From assembly GCA_003153555.1 (NCBI GenBank), contig PLZS01000077.1:1-45806 (forward strand): a stretch of DNA of 45,806 nucleotides. The letters are read 5' to 3'. Source of the stretch: Candidatus Melainabacteria bacterium (GTDB lineage Bacteria > Cyanobacteriota > Vampirovibrionia > Obscuribacterales > Obscuribacteraceae). The translations under genes were made by a program, and so were the position numbers. The first letter of the stretch is position 1. Each line of letters starts with the position of its first letter. Below are positions 8,331 to 17,842 of the stretch, piece after piece. The notes beneath the pieces are model-generated. The model made no database searches, had not been told where the DNA came from, and saw nothing but the letters and a program-made list of their open reading frames with translations.

Positions 8331-8747
8331 ATGACTGCTCCTGAAGACTCTGAAAAATCCCCGCCGGTCATCATGATCGTCGACGCTGATCCGCACGTAA
8401 GGGAACTAGCGGGCTATTTCCTTGCGGAAGCAGGTTACAAAGTTGAGTATGCACTTGACGGATATGACGCTTTAGACAGAGTTAGAAAAACACCACCGGC
8501 GGTGCTCTTGGTTGACATCATAGTCCCTAAGCTAGACGGGCTGGCGCTTTGTAGATTAGTCAAATCTGATCCGGTGACCGAGAACATCAGGGTTGTGGTC
8601 TTTAGTGAAATTTTGGCGCTCAATCGTGCCCAAAACGCCAAAAATGCCTGCGCCGATTCTTTCTTGTCCAAACCACTTGAAAAAACACGTCTACTCAACA
8701 CTGTTGCTGAGATGATCGGTCCCCCAGCGAGGAGCAATTTGTTATGA
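8331..8747 (+). CDS. Response regulator receiver protein coupled to the KaiC-like gene
   Basis: From the ATG at 8331 this is a 138-residue single receiver domain. The acidic residues D18/D20, acceptor D62 (LLVDIIVPKLDG) and Lys114 (FLSKP) are all present. The frame is open upstream to 8250, but the extra 27 residues are basic and unlike a receiver, and neither start has a good ribosome binding site, so the start is uncertain. The stop overlaps the ATG of the KaiC-like gene (ATGA), giving translational coupling. This makes it the most likely direct partner of that ATPase. Confidence 0.75.
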   Translation: MTAPEDSEKSPPVIMIVDADPHVRELAGYFLAEAGYKVEYALDGYDALDRVRKTPPAVLLVDIIVPKLDGLALCRLVKSDPVTENIRVVVFSEILALNRAQNAKNACADSFLSKPLEKTRLLNTVAEMIGPPARSNLL

Positions 8748-10126
8748 GCGATATAGCCCGCATCAGCAGCGGAAATCCCCAGGCCGATAAGATCCTGCAC
8801 GGCGGGTTCCCGTCCTATTCGATCAATCTCATTATGGGACAACCAGGCAGCGGCAAGACAGTATTAGCTCAGCAAATAGCATTTCACAATGCTGAAGACG
8901 AGCACCCCATTCTTTACTTGACCACACTGGCTGAGCCTGTCTCCAAGGTGGTTAGACACGTTCAGCGCTTTTCGTTCTTCGATGCAGACAAAATCGGATC
9001 TGCAATAAACTACCAAGACATTGGTACCGCTTTGGCAAAGGATGGCATCGGTGTTCTATCACCTCTACTGAAAGAAGCCATCAAGGCAAAACCTCCCAAA
9101 ATCATTATCGTCGATTCTTTTAAAGTACTTCACGACCTGGCCGAATCGAAGTCCGACATGCGCAAAATGCTTTTCGAACTTACCGGCTTGCTAACTTCCT
9201 ATGAGACAACCGCATTTTTCTTGGGCGATTATTCGGATGAGGATGCAAAAGGTTCGCCTGAATTTGCTGTGGTAGACAGCATTGTTCAGTTACTTCGCAG
9301 CGGTCAGAGCACACGCGATGAACGCTTTCTGCGCGTGCTTAAACTCCGTGATAGTAGCTACATCGAAGGATTGCATGGGTTTCACATCGCAAACAAGGGA
9401 CTCGACATTTATCCACGCCTGGTCACTCCTGATGCGAGCCAGACTGAAAATTACGTCGTCGGTGAGGAGCAGGTCCCATCCGGGATCGATGGACTGGACA
9501 AAATAATTGGCGGTGGTTTGTGGAAAGGCTCAATGACTCTTTTGTCTGGGGGAACAGGGACGGGCAAGACCACGATGGCTCTCCAATTTGCCCTTGAGGG
9601 TTTGCGCCAGGGTGTCCAAAGTTTGTACGTCAACTTACAGGAAAATCCCGCTCAATTAGCAAGATCTGTGAGCAATTTGACTGGAAGCAATATGAACGAG
9701 TCAGGACTAGAGATGCTTTACATTTCACCGGTTGAGGTGCAGATTGATAGCATCATTGTCACTCTGTTCGCCATGATTCAAGAGAAAAACACGAAGCGGG
9801 TTGTTATCGACAGTATCGGCGATTTGGCTATGGCGGCCAGTGATCCCCAGCGCTTGCATGATTATCTTTATGCTCTTGTTCAGCACTTCGCCGTCCAAGG
9901 CATAACTGCAATGTTCACTCTTGAAACTGGAGATGCCATAACTGGTGCCAGCTCAGATTCTCCGTTGGGCCGGATTAGCTATATGTCGGACAACATATTC
10001 TTGCTAGATTTGACGCAACGGCCAGAGCCACTTAGAGAAATAAGGTGCGTCAAAACCCGAGGCAGTGAGCAGAACCTGGCTGTTCATCAATTCACAATTG
10101 CAAAAGACGGAATACACATTTCCTAG
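8744..10126 (+). CDS. KaiC-like double-domain RecA-fold ATPase
   Basis: This 460-residue protein has two tandem KaiC/RadA-type ATPase domains. Walker A motifs are at 32-39 (GQPGSGKT) and about 269-276 (GGTGTGKT). Walker B strands end in IIIVDS and VVIDS. The length and double-domain build match KaiC and KaiC-like (CircKaiC/RAD55) proteins. In the second domain the region matching the KaiC autophosphorylation loop reads GRISYMSD. By eye the Ser is kept and the neighbouring Thr is replaced by Tyr. No kaiA or kaiB is present. It is coupled to a receiver gene and preceded by two more, so it is more likely a phosphorelay-linked KaiC-like switch than a circadian clock. Confidence 0.85.
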   Translation: MSDIARISSGNPQADKILHGGFPSYSINLIMGQPGSGKTVLAQQIAFHNAEDEHPILYLTTLAEPVSKVVRHVQRFSFFDADKIGSAINYQDIGTALAKDGIGVLSPLLKEAIKAKPPKIIIVDSFKVLHDLAESKSDMRKMLFELTGLLTSYETTAFFLGDYSDEDAKGSPEFAVVDSIVQLLRSGQSTRDERFLRVLKLRDSSYIEGLHGFHIANKGLDIYPRLVTPDASQTENYVVGEEQVPSGIDGLDKIIGGGLWKGSMTLLSGGTGTGKTTMALQFALEGLRQGVQSLYVNLQENPAQLARSVSNLTGSNMNESGLEMLYISPVEVQIDSIIVTLFAMIQEKNTKRVVIDSIGDLAMAASDPQRLHDYLYALVQHFAVQGITAMFTLETGDAITGASSDSPLGRISYMSDNIFLLDLTQRPEPLREIRCVKTRGSEQNLAVHQFTIAKDGIHIS

Positions 10127-10252
10127 AAATAGCGAGATCTTTCAGCGTCGTCTGATAATAAAAACTATGTTCTAGTTTGACGGTTCGCTGTACTAGAAAC
10201 CATTAAGTTTTTGGTGCAATTGTCAGTTGCTTGAAGCGCTGCGCCTGTCTAG

Positions 10253-10802
10253 GCAACTTTATCGGTCGTTTTTGAGAGGGTTTATGGTAAACGGCAAGTC
10301 GCAGAGTTGACCGCTTATGCTGAGCGCAGCGGTTTTGAGATTGTCGCTGTCGTCAATGAGACCGCCAGCGGCGCGAAAAATGACCGTGTTGAACGCAAGC
10401 TAGTCCTGGACCTTGCCCGGAAACGGCAAATAGACTTGGTTCTCGTCCCTGAGCTGTCGCGGTGGGGCCGGAGTACATCAGATTTGCGCACTACGATTGA
10501 AGAACTGGCGGCTCGCCAGGTTGGCATACGAGCCCTCAACGGCCCAGACCTGGATATTTCGACTGCCCAGAGCAAACTCATGTTGAATTTGCTCGCCGCC
10601 ATTTCAGAATTTGAGCGTGACTTACTGCAAGAAAGAATCAAATCTGGGATAGCCCAAAAGTGGTCGAGCTGTAGGACGACCTGTCTTTGACCGCGGTGAG
10701 CGCGTAAAACGTCTTCTGTTGGAGGGACGAAGTGTTCGAGGTATTGCCAGCGAATCGGGAATCAGCAAAACGACCGTGATGAAAGTAAAAGCCGGAGGTT
10801 AG
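10253..10802 (+). pseudogene. Broken serine recombinase (resolvase/invertase family)
   Basis: The frame from 10253 encodes a resolvase core (VAELTAYAERSGFEIV, then ELSRWGRSTSDL, and EFERDLLQERIKSGIAQ). Where the N-terminal catalytic Ser motif (Y-x-R-V-S) should be, the sequence reads unrelated residues, so the 5' end is lost. Near 10660, after SGIAQ, the frame shifts by one base. The shifted frame continues with GRAVGRPVFD and a C-terminal helix-turn-helix (RSVRGIASESGISKTTV) to a TAG at 10800-10802. With no catalytic Ser and a frameshift it cannot be active. It marks an old transposon or resolution module at the junction between the KaiC block and the following genes. Confidence 0.75.
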
Positions 10803-10813
10803 CGCTATGCTGG

Positions 10814-11803
10814 TTGCCACTACTGGAGCGCCTCGCTGGTAAGCCCAATGGAGTGCCCAATAGAGTTCAATACACTAACCTCTTGGTTGAACGACAATAT
10901 ATACTTACCTGCAACCTGTGTGCGCAACTTACAGCCCTCATGAGCGAAGACGATTCTCTTAAATTTCACCCGTCCATCTATAAGCTGGTTGGTCCTGACG
11001 CAGAATTGGCTATGCGTGCTGCGGAACAGCAATTGCAAGACACACGCAGACTCGTGGAAAATCTTGAGCAATGCTTTGATCCAACCAAATTTCTGAATCC
11101 CAGAGAAGTCATTAACACGCATAACATGCTTTTAGATGCAATCGCCAGAGCCTCCATGCTCAAACACTACCTGCTCAATGCATCGATCATTAGGTCTGTG
11201 AACGCTGCCGACTTTTTTAGTTATGCTTTGGCTGGACGGGCCCTCCTGGAACTGGCGGCGACCCTCCGTTACTACAAACATGACCTAATCATGCCGCTCT
11301 TGGATAAAAGAGTGTCACACCAAGGGCTTTCGCTGGACGAGCAACTTCAACTTATGGAAATTGAAGACAAGCTCCTGCGTGGTGGCCGTTTTGATTGGCC
11401 GAGTTTTGTCTTAAATAAGTTCGACGAATTGCAAGCAGCTTATGCAGAGGCTCAAAAGAAACCGAAGGGCTCTCCTGTTACCATCAAAGAGCCAGATGCA
11501 GACATACAGCCTACACAAGTCAATGTACTGACTTGTATTCAAAGATGGGCGAGACAGGAGCCTATGATAGGTATTGTGTTTGACCTATTCTGCGATATGG
11601 TCCACCCCAACGTTGGAAGTACACTCTGCATCGCGATCCAGGGGGCGGATGGGACAACCTTCGCCTTTCCAGATGAACACGATTATCGAAAATCGTTCGG
11701 ACTTGCACTTTTTCATAAAAGTTACCCGCTGCTTCAAGCTCTGGCTGCTAGGGACATTCCAGAAATTGCAGGATCGTTTCTTGAACTGAAGATTCCGGTT
11801 TAG
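10814..11803 (+). CDS. Unknown protein, mostly helical
   Basis: This 329-residue, mostly alpha-helical protein has a conserved-looking core (about 125-270: SYALAGRALLELAATLRYY, later CDMVHPNVGS). The pattern of a helical bundle with a VHP segment recalls DUF5677-type and HEPN-like proteins, but I cannot assign a family. The first usable start is TTG at 10814; the first ATG is at 10939 (residue 43). The upstream residues look protein-like, so the start is uncertain. It follows the resolvase remnant closely. The next gene begins within about 20 bp, so the pair may be one unit. Confidence 0.55.
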   Translation: MPLLERLAGKPNGVPNRVQYTNLLVERQYILTCNLCAQLTALMSEDDSLKFHPSIYKLVGPDAELAMRAAEQQLQDTRRLVENLEQCFDPTKFLNPREVINTHNMLLDAIARASMLKHYLLNASIIRSVNAADFFSYALAGRALLELAATLRYYKHDLIMPLLDKRVSHQGLSLDEQLQLMEIEDKLLRGGRFDWPSFVLNKFDELQAAYAEAQKKPKGSPVTIKEPDADIQPTQVNVLTCIQRWARQEPMIGIVFDLFCDMVHPNVGSTLCIAIQGADGTTFAFPDEHDYRKSFGLALFHKSYPLLQALAARDIPEIAGSFLELKIPV

Positions 11804-11823
11804 TTTCCACCATGACAATAATA

Positions 11824-12765
11824 ATGACTCTGATTAACCGGTTTGGAATCGTGCATGGCACCGATTCCAATGTGATTCACCACAATGCCGGCGGCCGACA
11901 AGTAGACATAGGCACTAAGCTCTTTCCGCTGGGTGAAACCGCAGGACTCACCATTGCTGGCAATTGGCATATCGACAATGGTTTCTTCATGGATTATTGG
12001 ATGGAAAACTTTGTTGAGAACGAGCTGGCAGACACCAGTTTTTCATTACGAACATTTGCAAGGCATTTGGCCGAAGCTTGGAATGAAAAAATCCCAGCTG
12101 ACAAGAGACAACCGATGGGTAACTGGGCGCATATAGCAGGATATGAGCGTATACGGGACGAGAGCCATCCTGAATTTTGGGCAGTGACAAACATTACCGC
12201 TCAAAGCGTAGAACGTCCAACCGCGTTCAGGGCCAACTTTGGACACTGGGAGGACCTTTCAACTTATGACTGCCGCATGATCGGTCACAATCCGCAACGG
12301 CCAATTGATTTGTATGCTGTGTTCGCAGAAAGATTGCCCATCACACAGCGGTACCAAAATGGTCACGGAGACGGCAGGCTCCTGACCAACGTGATGGCAT
12401 ATTTTCACTCGATTGATAACCGACTCGGTGTCTTAATGGAGGACTTTTTATCCCGATCGCCTGAGACCAGAATTGCCCAAACTGCATTCGCTGATCTTGA
12501 GCGATCTGAGGCTTTGCGAGTGCTCGTTGAACAGATAGGTGAGGTTCGCGAGCCAATCGACATAGAGAGCAGCGTTGACCTTGTAAGGCGCACTATACAG
12601 CTCATCGGCCAGGCATTCCTTGCCAGGGGTGACGAGGCAGTCGGGGGAGAACCACAAGTGCTCAAGATAGCTCAACCCGAAGACATGTGCAGGACGAATC
12701 ACAGGTGCCCGATCTATTCCCAACTGGTGATTGATGGCAATTTACAACCGGAATTCTCAAGTTAG
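11824..12765 (+). CDS. Possible proteasome-fold Ntn hydrolase-like protein
   Basis: With the ATG at 11824 the protein is 313 residues and begins M-TLINRFGIVHGTDSNV. This has the layout of proteasome-fold N-terminal nucleophile hydrolases. There is a Thr directly after the initiator Met, an Asp at mature position 13, and a Lys at 31 in GTKLFPL followed by a GLTIAG strand. Later segments (FARHLAEAWN, then HIAGYE and EFWAVTNI) fit the same fold pattern. The frame also allows an ATG four codons earlier (11812). If the fold is right, Thr1 would be exposed by Met removal and could act in protein or amide cleavage. I have not tested this by structure search, and the C-terminal 150 residues are unassigned. 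Confidence 0.45.
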   Translation: MTLINRFGIVHGTDSNVIHHNAGGRQVDIGTKLFPLGETAGLTIAGNWHIDNGFFMDYWMENFVENELADTSFSLRTFARHLAEAWNEKIPADKRQPMGNWAHIAGYERIRDESHPEFWAVTNITAQSVERPTAFRANFGHWEDLSTYDCRMIGHNPQRPIDLYAVFAERLPITQRYQNGHGDGRLLTNVMAYFHSIDNRLGVLMEDFLSRSPETRIAQTAFADLERSEALRVLVEQIGEVREPIDIESSVDLVRRTIQLIGQAFLARGDEAVGGEPQVLKIAQPEDMCRTNHRCPIYSQLVIDGNLQPEFSS

Positions 12766-12817
12766 AGTCTTGGTGCTGTTGCTTTTGGGTACTTGCAGTT
12801 CGGCATTCAGGCAAGTT

Positions 12818-15800
12818 CTAAACTTTATTCAGAGCCAAAAAAGCTGGTTTTTTTGAAGAAACCGAGCAAAATAGCGCCGTATACTTGTCCAACTGTTTCA
12901 ATCGATCTGTGGTCTTGCTTGCGTTCTCCGATGGCAGAACATTGCGAGCTAAGGCTTTGGCGTCGTTCTCTGTTACCCGAAGGATTAGGTAGTTTGAGAT
13001 AGCTGCAAATAAGCCCTCGTCAAAGTCTCTCGCCTCCTGCGAAGCCACAACAAACGCTATTCCATACTTGCGACATTCCTTAGCCATGGTTGGAATAAGC
13101 TTCAGCTTGCTAGCCTTATGCGCTTCGTCGAAGAAAATTGCATGCGAAATACGATCTTGAACGCCCCGCAAAAACATCTCCTGGTACACATTGTGCAACA
13201 CAAAGGCAGCAAAAGCTTTTTGTAGCGCATCACTGGATGTTTGGTGAAGTCTTATAATCGAAGTCTTTTTCACGCGTAAAAGGCTTGGGTATTCACTTTT
13301 ACTAGGGCTGCCCTCGAAAAAGCCATAATCATTGAGTTCGGAAAGCCTAGCTAGCAAGCCCCGATCCGGCTTAGGCTCAGTATCCAAAATGTCGAAAAAA
13401 CGTTGAAACTTTGGTGTTTCATTTTCCTCGTCAGAGTTATTACCCCAGCCCAGCTCTGTGTAGCTTTGTTTAATTGCCTGGCGTATTTTTTCAACTTGAA
13501 TATCGCCCAGATCTGGAAAAATTGCTGAGAAAATGTCGCGTAACATTCCTGCATTGTCAACAAATCCAGTCCTTGTCTTAGTTACGACTGTCATGGGATT
13601 GAATCCCAATCCATTGAAGTCAACAAAATTCAGACTATCTCTACCTAATGAAGCGGCTAAACGCTCGTCTATATCGTCATGAAACGAAAAGTGAATAGGT
13701 GCAATTCCTTGTGACACCAGCTGTTCACTGAGACTGACTAAACAAGTTGTTTTGCCCATACCGGGTTGACCAACAACCATTAGATGTGGATTGGATGAAA
13801 TCGAAGGGCGCCAAAAGACCGGTTCTTTGACGTACATTTCAGTACCTAACTGAATTTCGGCAGATTCTTTATTGTCAGGTCTCGAGCTTTTTTTTTGATT
13901 GTCGTCTATATCCTCAGACTGGTCTACGTCTTCGGCTATGGGTTTTGTTTCTGAAGAAGGTGGTCTAACGTCAGAAGGACCGTTTCCCTCATGATCTGAG
14001 GTACTCTCCTGCTCTTGAGAGTCTTCTGGAGCCTCGTCGTTGTCGCTGGGTAGCGCAGTAGACCGTCCGTAACCCTTTCCGATAATGGCTCGCGTATTTG
14101 AATCTGGCATTTGTCCAGGACCGAACAAGTAAATTTCGCACGCAGAGTCAAACGGCACCTTTTCCGCTCTAAAGCCAGTAAATTCGGGACAGAAGATATA
14201 TCCGCGATCGCCCATGGGAGTTGGTTGGTACTTGTTTCCGCCTGTCGCAAATTTGTCGAGTTCTTTGAGTAGACGTTCATGTGAATCAGGTGCTAAGTAG
14301 TGTCGCTTTGCTTTATCTGCGTAGAAACGAAGTGCCCGGGTTAAGGCGCTTCTGCGAACAATGCGCTCTGTATCGCTGATTTTCGGCGATAAATAGTAGT
14401 CATTCCATCGTTCCGCCGTTTTCAGTGTTTGACTGGAGATCATTGTTAGAAGATCGGCACTGCGAGCTGTCTTCAGGTGTCGTCTAAATTTCACCTCTAC
14501 AAAACTGTAGTTCAGAGACAATCTTTTGGGTGCACTAACGTACATGAGATCAGCGCGCAAGTTGCCAAATTCATCAACTGAGACTGATGGCATTCCGGGC
14601 GGTAAAAGGTCAGCAACGTCATCTAGTGGCACAAAGAAACCATCATTTACGGACAGCCAACTCTCATCATTATCGAAAGGACGCAGGCTGTTTGCATAAA
14701 GCATTGCTAGAGCGACCAATTCTCCGCTTTGTGTTGTTTCCGCATTAGCTAGTCGCATTGCCAATCTTCCGCTCAGAGCCTTCAGTTGCGACAATAAAAA
14801 CTCACAGTTTCTAAGGCTCGAACTTAGTCCCATTTCTGCGAGAGGACGGCTTAGCAGTGAATTAACTTCTGAAATATGACTTGTGGACGTAACAAGTTGC
14901 AGAGTGCCCATGCTTTGACGCTCTGGCAAACAATCTATGACATAGGACTCATAGACTTGTTTATCTTCGTTTGGAGAATCGAAATACTCCACACCAGCAT
15001 TCTTGTCGACTGTTATCACCCAATCGCTCAGACGATGCAGAGAAGCGAGGACATTTTCTTGTTCTTCCGACACCTCGGTTCGAAGGACCGGCCACATCTC
15101 TGGCCCATGACCAAGGTTTTTCACAACACTTTTTAAAACAGCTGCGTTTATTTTTAGCAGACGATCTGTAAAAACTCTGTTGGCAGGATGCTTTTCTCCT
15201 TCTGTGGAGTAGCTTACGTAGTTAAGCCATGTCGGCGTTGGCGAAAAAGAAAATTTACGCGGTGACTGCGCTGCAAGGCCGTATATTTCAAGTGGAGTGT
15301 CATTCTTCAATTCCTCTTTGTTTACCGCAATAACCTTAGAGTCGAACGTATCGAAGGCAACTGCAAGGTGCGCAGGGCGCTCAGGCACTCTTAAATCTCT
15401 CTTTGCCCACCTAAGGCGTGGTAAATTTATCCCTCCTTCAGCTGGGTAAGTTTCCAGCATCCACCGATCTTGTTTACTTACTGCTCCAGCACCCGTTCTA
15501 CGCTTCTCGCCAGTCTCGGACAAGTATTGACCAACTACCGAATTGTTTATGTCGGCCGGATATAATTCGACTACAAAACCTTTGTTCGGAATAAGGGCCG
15601 TCTCGACGTCATCTTGATTGGTATCAGATTTCCACAGGCTGCGTCCAAGTGCTTTTGAAATAGTCATACCATCGCCAGGGCGCAATGCATGAACTTGCAA
15701 AACATGGTATTTCGAATGGAGATCAATGTATTTTCGGAACTCTTTTCCAAGGGATATGCTGGTGTTATTTCCAACTGTAGGCGCGAATCCATCGGCGTTG

Positions 15801-17842
15801 CCAGACATTGCCTTGGTCATCAATGCTATCGCTGCTTTGGGTTCTTTGTCATCGTCGCAAACCATTGCCACTGAATGAAATCCCAATGTATCGCCAAAAA
15901 CAAAGCTACTTTCAGAATCTAAGCCTGGTAAAAACATTGGAAAATGGCTACCGTCCAAACCTTTAAGGCACTCAATAACTCGCTTCTGCGGCATACCCTC
16001 TTCGTATCGCGCATGCTGCACTAGAACGTCATATGCGCAGTGCCAAGCGGCTCGCAATGGGTGTTGCGGCAACACAATTAAGCCAATCGTTTTGCCGGCA
16101 AGAGTTTGAACCTCTACGGTATTTACAAGAGCCAGCTCTGGATCGCCACTGTCAATGGCTGCAACCCACGCGTTAATGAATTCGTCGATTACCTTCCCGG
16201 GCTCGTATACAAGCCCAAGGAACCCTGGTCCTTCCATCGCTAAGTCGCATAATTCACGCGACTTTGAAACTATCTTTTCCCAAATATTAGGCGCACAACT
16301 AGTCGGTTTTATAGGAATAAATTTTGGCAAACCAACAGGTGAGCCATCAGTACGCACCTTAATGCACCAGCGTCCAACAGCACCCGCTTCTTCTTTCCAG
16401 GCTCCTTCTAATTGTTTGATTAAGGCAGGACGATAAACGCGAGCACCTTTTCCAGCTGTCCGAAAGACCACAAAGCCCTTTTTGTCTTCATCCCAAATCT
16501 GTGAATTGCCGCGCTTCTTGCAGGCCTCAACTACATCGTCTCTTGTTTCGAGATTGATCATTCCTTCAATCACTGCTCGAACCGTTAGACCACTGCTGGT
16601 TTTGACCGAGCCTGTCACATCACCGAAAGCTAAGATAAAGTCCTCTGTTTCTTGCTCTTCAACTCCTTCGACACCTAATGCTTTTATGACTACTCGCGCA
16701 TCAAATTTCGAGTCTTCATCAAGTTCTACGAATTCTTCGTCAGTAAATTTGCAGCGTTGAATTTCTTTTCCTGTGTGAACAACTTTTTGTTCAGCGAGCA
16801 CATCGGTACTGGACATGATGGAAACGCTATATTCAACAGCTCCTTGCCGAAGTCCTTCAGGTAAAGCCTTCCACCGCACTTCAAGTTTTGAACGTTCTTT
16901 TGCACTAGTGGGATTTGGATTGATAGAAAGCTTAAGGCGCTCTTCTTCGATTGCCAGGCCGGACCAGCTAGCAGGCTTTGACTCCGTTCCAATCCGCCTC
17001 CAGTGCAATATTTCGATGTCTTTGAGGTCTTGAACGTCGAAAAAACCAGGATTCAGTGTATTGAGCCAAAGGTTTGGGGACTCCAAAAGCTTTTGTACAG
17101 CTTCATTCCACCTCATCGAATCTGAGCGTCGAATGAAGGCTTCAAGTTCTTGAGCCTGCTGATCGGCAGACTCGTCAAGCATGAGGGCTTGAACTCTCGT
17201 GGCTGGACTATTTGCGGTGCCTGTAATAAGGAGAAGTTTCTCAACTAATCTCACTGATTTGTCAAGATCGATTTCCACCGGCTTTCCGTCGCACAGAATG
17301 GGCCACATTCCAAGCGCAGCTACTGCTTCGCCTAGGCGTGAAGCATCTGTAGAGCACTCCACATAAAAATTGAACTCTTGCCAGGGCGAAAGCGTGTTCC
17401 GTCGACCGATACGGCCAGCTTTTTCGACAGCTTTTTTCGCAATACCTTGATAGCCACGTTTTATTTTCTTTAGTGCTATATCGTTCGCAGTTTCAAATAA
17501 CTCACTTTCTCTGATTTCTCTAACAGCGCTATAGATGCCGTCCATGCCTGTTTGAGAGCATTCAACATCAACCAATAGTAAAATACTGCCTTCTTTGTCT
17601 TCTCTAAGTTCAACGGCTCTATCAGCAGAAGTAAGCCGTAAGGCTTTGTCTTCAACGTCTACCACACCAAAAACTTCCCAGCCTTTGATTGAAAAATCTT
17701 TGCTTTCACAGAGCGCACGAATGTGCTCCGAACTTAAGCAACGTGCAAACGCCATACTCCCTTCTGTTGGCTTTGGTAGAAGCTTTTCGAATGCGGCGCC
17801 CAGGATTTCGGCATGGACTTCATTCAATGTCATTTGCTTCAT
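12818..17842 (-). CDS. Very large HerA/FtsK-like ATPase, defence-type (MAD8-like / DptH-like)
   Basis: This 1674-residue protein is the last gene of a three-gene minus-strand operon. The C-terminal ~330 residues form a HerA/FtsK-type ATPase. Walker A is at 1358-1365 (GQPGMGKT), Walker B at about 1570-1575 (FFDEAH), followed by VVASQEARDFDEGL. A nuclease-like or targeting region may lie around residues 1080-1160, where KRLSLNYSFVEVKFRRH has an E-x-K core. The first ~1000 residues are unassigned. A disordered acidic Ser/Glu linker (about 1270-1330) precedes the ATPase. Size and layout match ATP-binding subunits of anti-phage systems such as MADS MAD8 and DptH. Its start overlaps the preceding gene by 23 bp. 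Confidence 0.7.
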   Translation of the reverse strand: MKQMTLNEVHAEILGAAFEKLLPKPTEGSMAFARCLSSEHIRALCESKDFSIKGWEVFGVVDVEDKALRLTSADRAVELREDKEGSILLLVDVECSQTGMDGIYSAVREIRESELFETANDIALKKIKRGYQGIAKKAVEKAGRIGRRNTLSPWQEFNFYVECSTDASRLGEAVAALGMWPILCDGKPVEIDLDKSVRLVEKLLLITGTANSPATRVQALMLDESADQQAQELEAFIRRSDSMRWNEAVQKLLESPNLWLNTLNPGFFDVQDLKDIEILHWRRIGTESKPASWSGLAIEEERLKLSINPNPTSAKERSKLEVRWKALPEGLRQGAVEYSVSIMSSTDVLAEQKVVHTGKEIQRCKFTDEEFVELDEDSKFDARVVIKALGVEGVEEQETEDFILAFGDVTGSVKTSSGLTVRAVIEGMINLETRDDVVEACKKRGNSQIWDEDKKGFVVFRTAGKGARVYRPALIKQLEGAWKEEAGAVGRWCIKVRTDGSPVGLPKFIPIKPTSCAPNIWEKIVSKSRELCDLAMEGPGFLGLVYEPGKVIDEFINAWVAAIDSGDPELALVNTVEVQTLAGKTIGLIVLPQHPLRAAWHCAYDVLVQHARYEEGMPQKRVIECLKGLDGSHFPMFLPGLDSESSFVFGDTLGFHSVAMVCDDDKEPKAAIALMTKAMSGNADGFAPTVGNNTSISLGKEFRKYIDLHSKYHVLQVHALRPGDGMTISKALGRSLWKSDTNQDDVETALIPNKGFVVELYPADINNSVVGQYLSETGEKRRTGAGAVSKQDRWMLETYPAEGGINLPRLRWAKRDLRVPERPAHLAVAFDTFDSKVIAVNKEELKNDTPLEIYGLAAQSPRKFSFSPTPTWLNYVSYSTEGEKHPANRVFTDRLLKINAAVLKSVVKNLGHGPEMWPVLRTEVSEEQENVLASLHRLSDWVITVDKNAGVEYFDSPNEDKQVYESYVIDCLPERQSMGTLQLVTSTSHISEVNSLLSRPLAEMGLSSSLRNCEFLLSQLKALSGRLAMRLANAETTQSGELVALAMLYANSLRPFDNDESWLSVNDGFFVPLDDVADLLPPGMPSVSVDEFGNLRADLMYVSAPKRLSLNYSFVEVKFRRHLKTARSADLLTMISSQTLKTAERWNDYYLSPKISDTERIVRRSALTRALRFYADKAKRHYLAPDSHERLLKELDKFATGGNKYQPTPMGDRGYIFCPEFTGFRAEKVPFDSACEIYLFGPGQMPDSNTRAIIGKGYGRSTALPSDNDEAPEDSQEQESTSDHEGNGPSDVRPPSSETKPIAEDVDQSEDIDDNQKKSSRPDNKESAEIQLGTEMYVKEPVFWRPSISSNPHLMVVGQPGMGKTTCLVSLSEQLVSQGIAPIHFSFHDDIDERLAASLGRDSLNFVDFNGLGFNPMTVVTKTRTGFVDNAGMLRDIFSAIFPDLGDIQVEKIRQAIKQSYTELGWGNNSDEENETPKFQRFFDILDTEPKPDRGLLARLSELNDYGFFEGSPSKSEYPSLLRVKKTSIIRLHQTSSDALQKAFAAFVLHNVYQEMFLRGVQDRISHAIFFDEAHKASKLKLIPTMAKECRKYGIAFVVASQEARDFDEGLFAAISNYLILRVTENDAKALARNVLPSENASKTTDRLKQLDKYTALFCSVSSKKPAFLALNKV

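Noticed and set aside
8744..10126. True circadian clock kaiC
   Set aside because: There is no kaiA or kaiB, the phosphorylation loop differs, and it sits in a receiver-gene operon on a mobile element.
10639..10820. 60-residue minus-strand frame over the resolvase remnant
   Set aside because: It is the antisense shadow of the frameshifted resolvase C-terminus.
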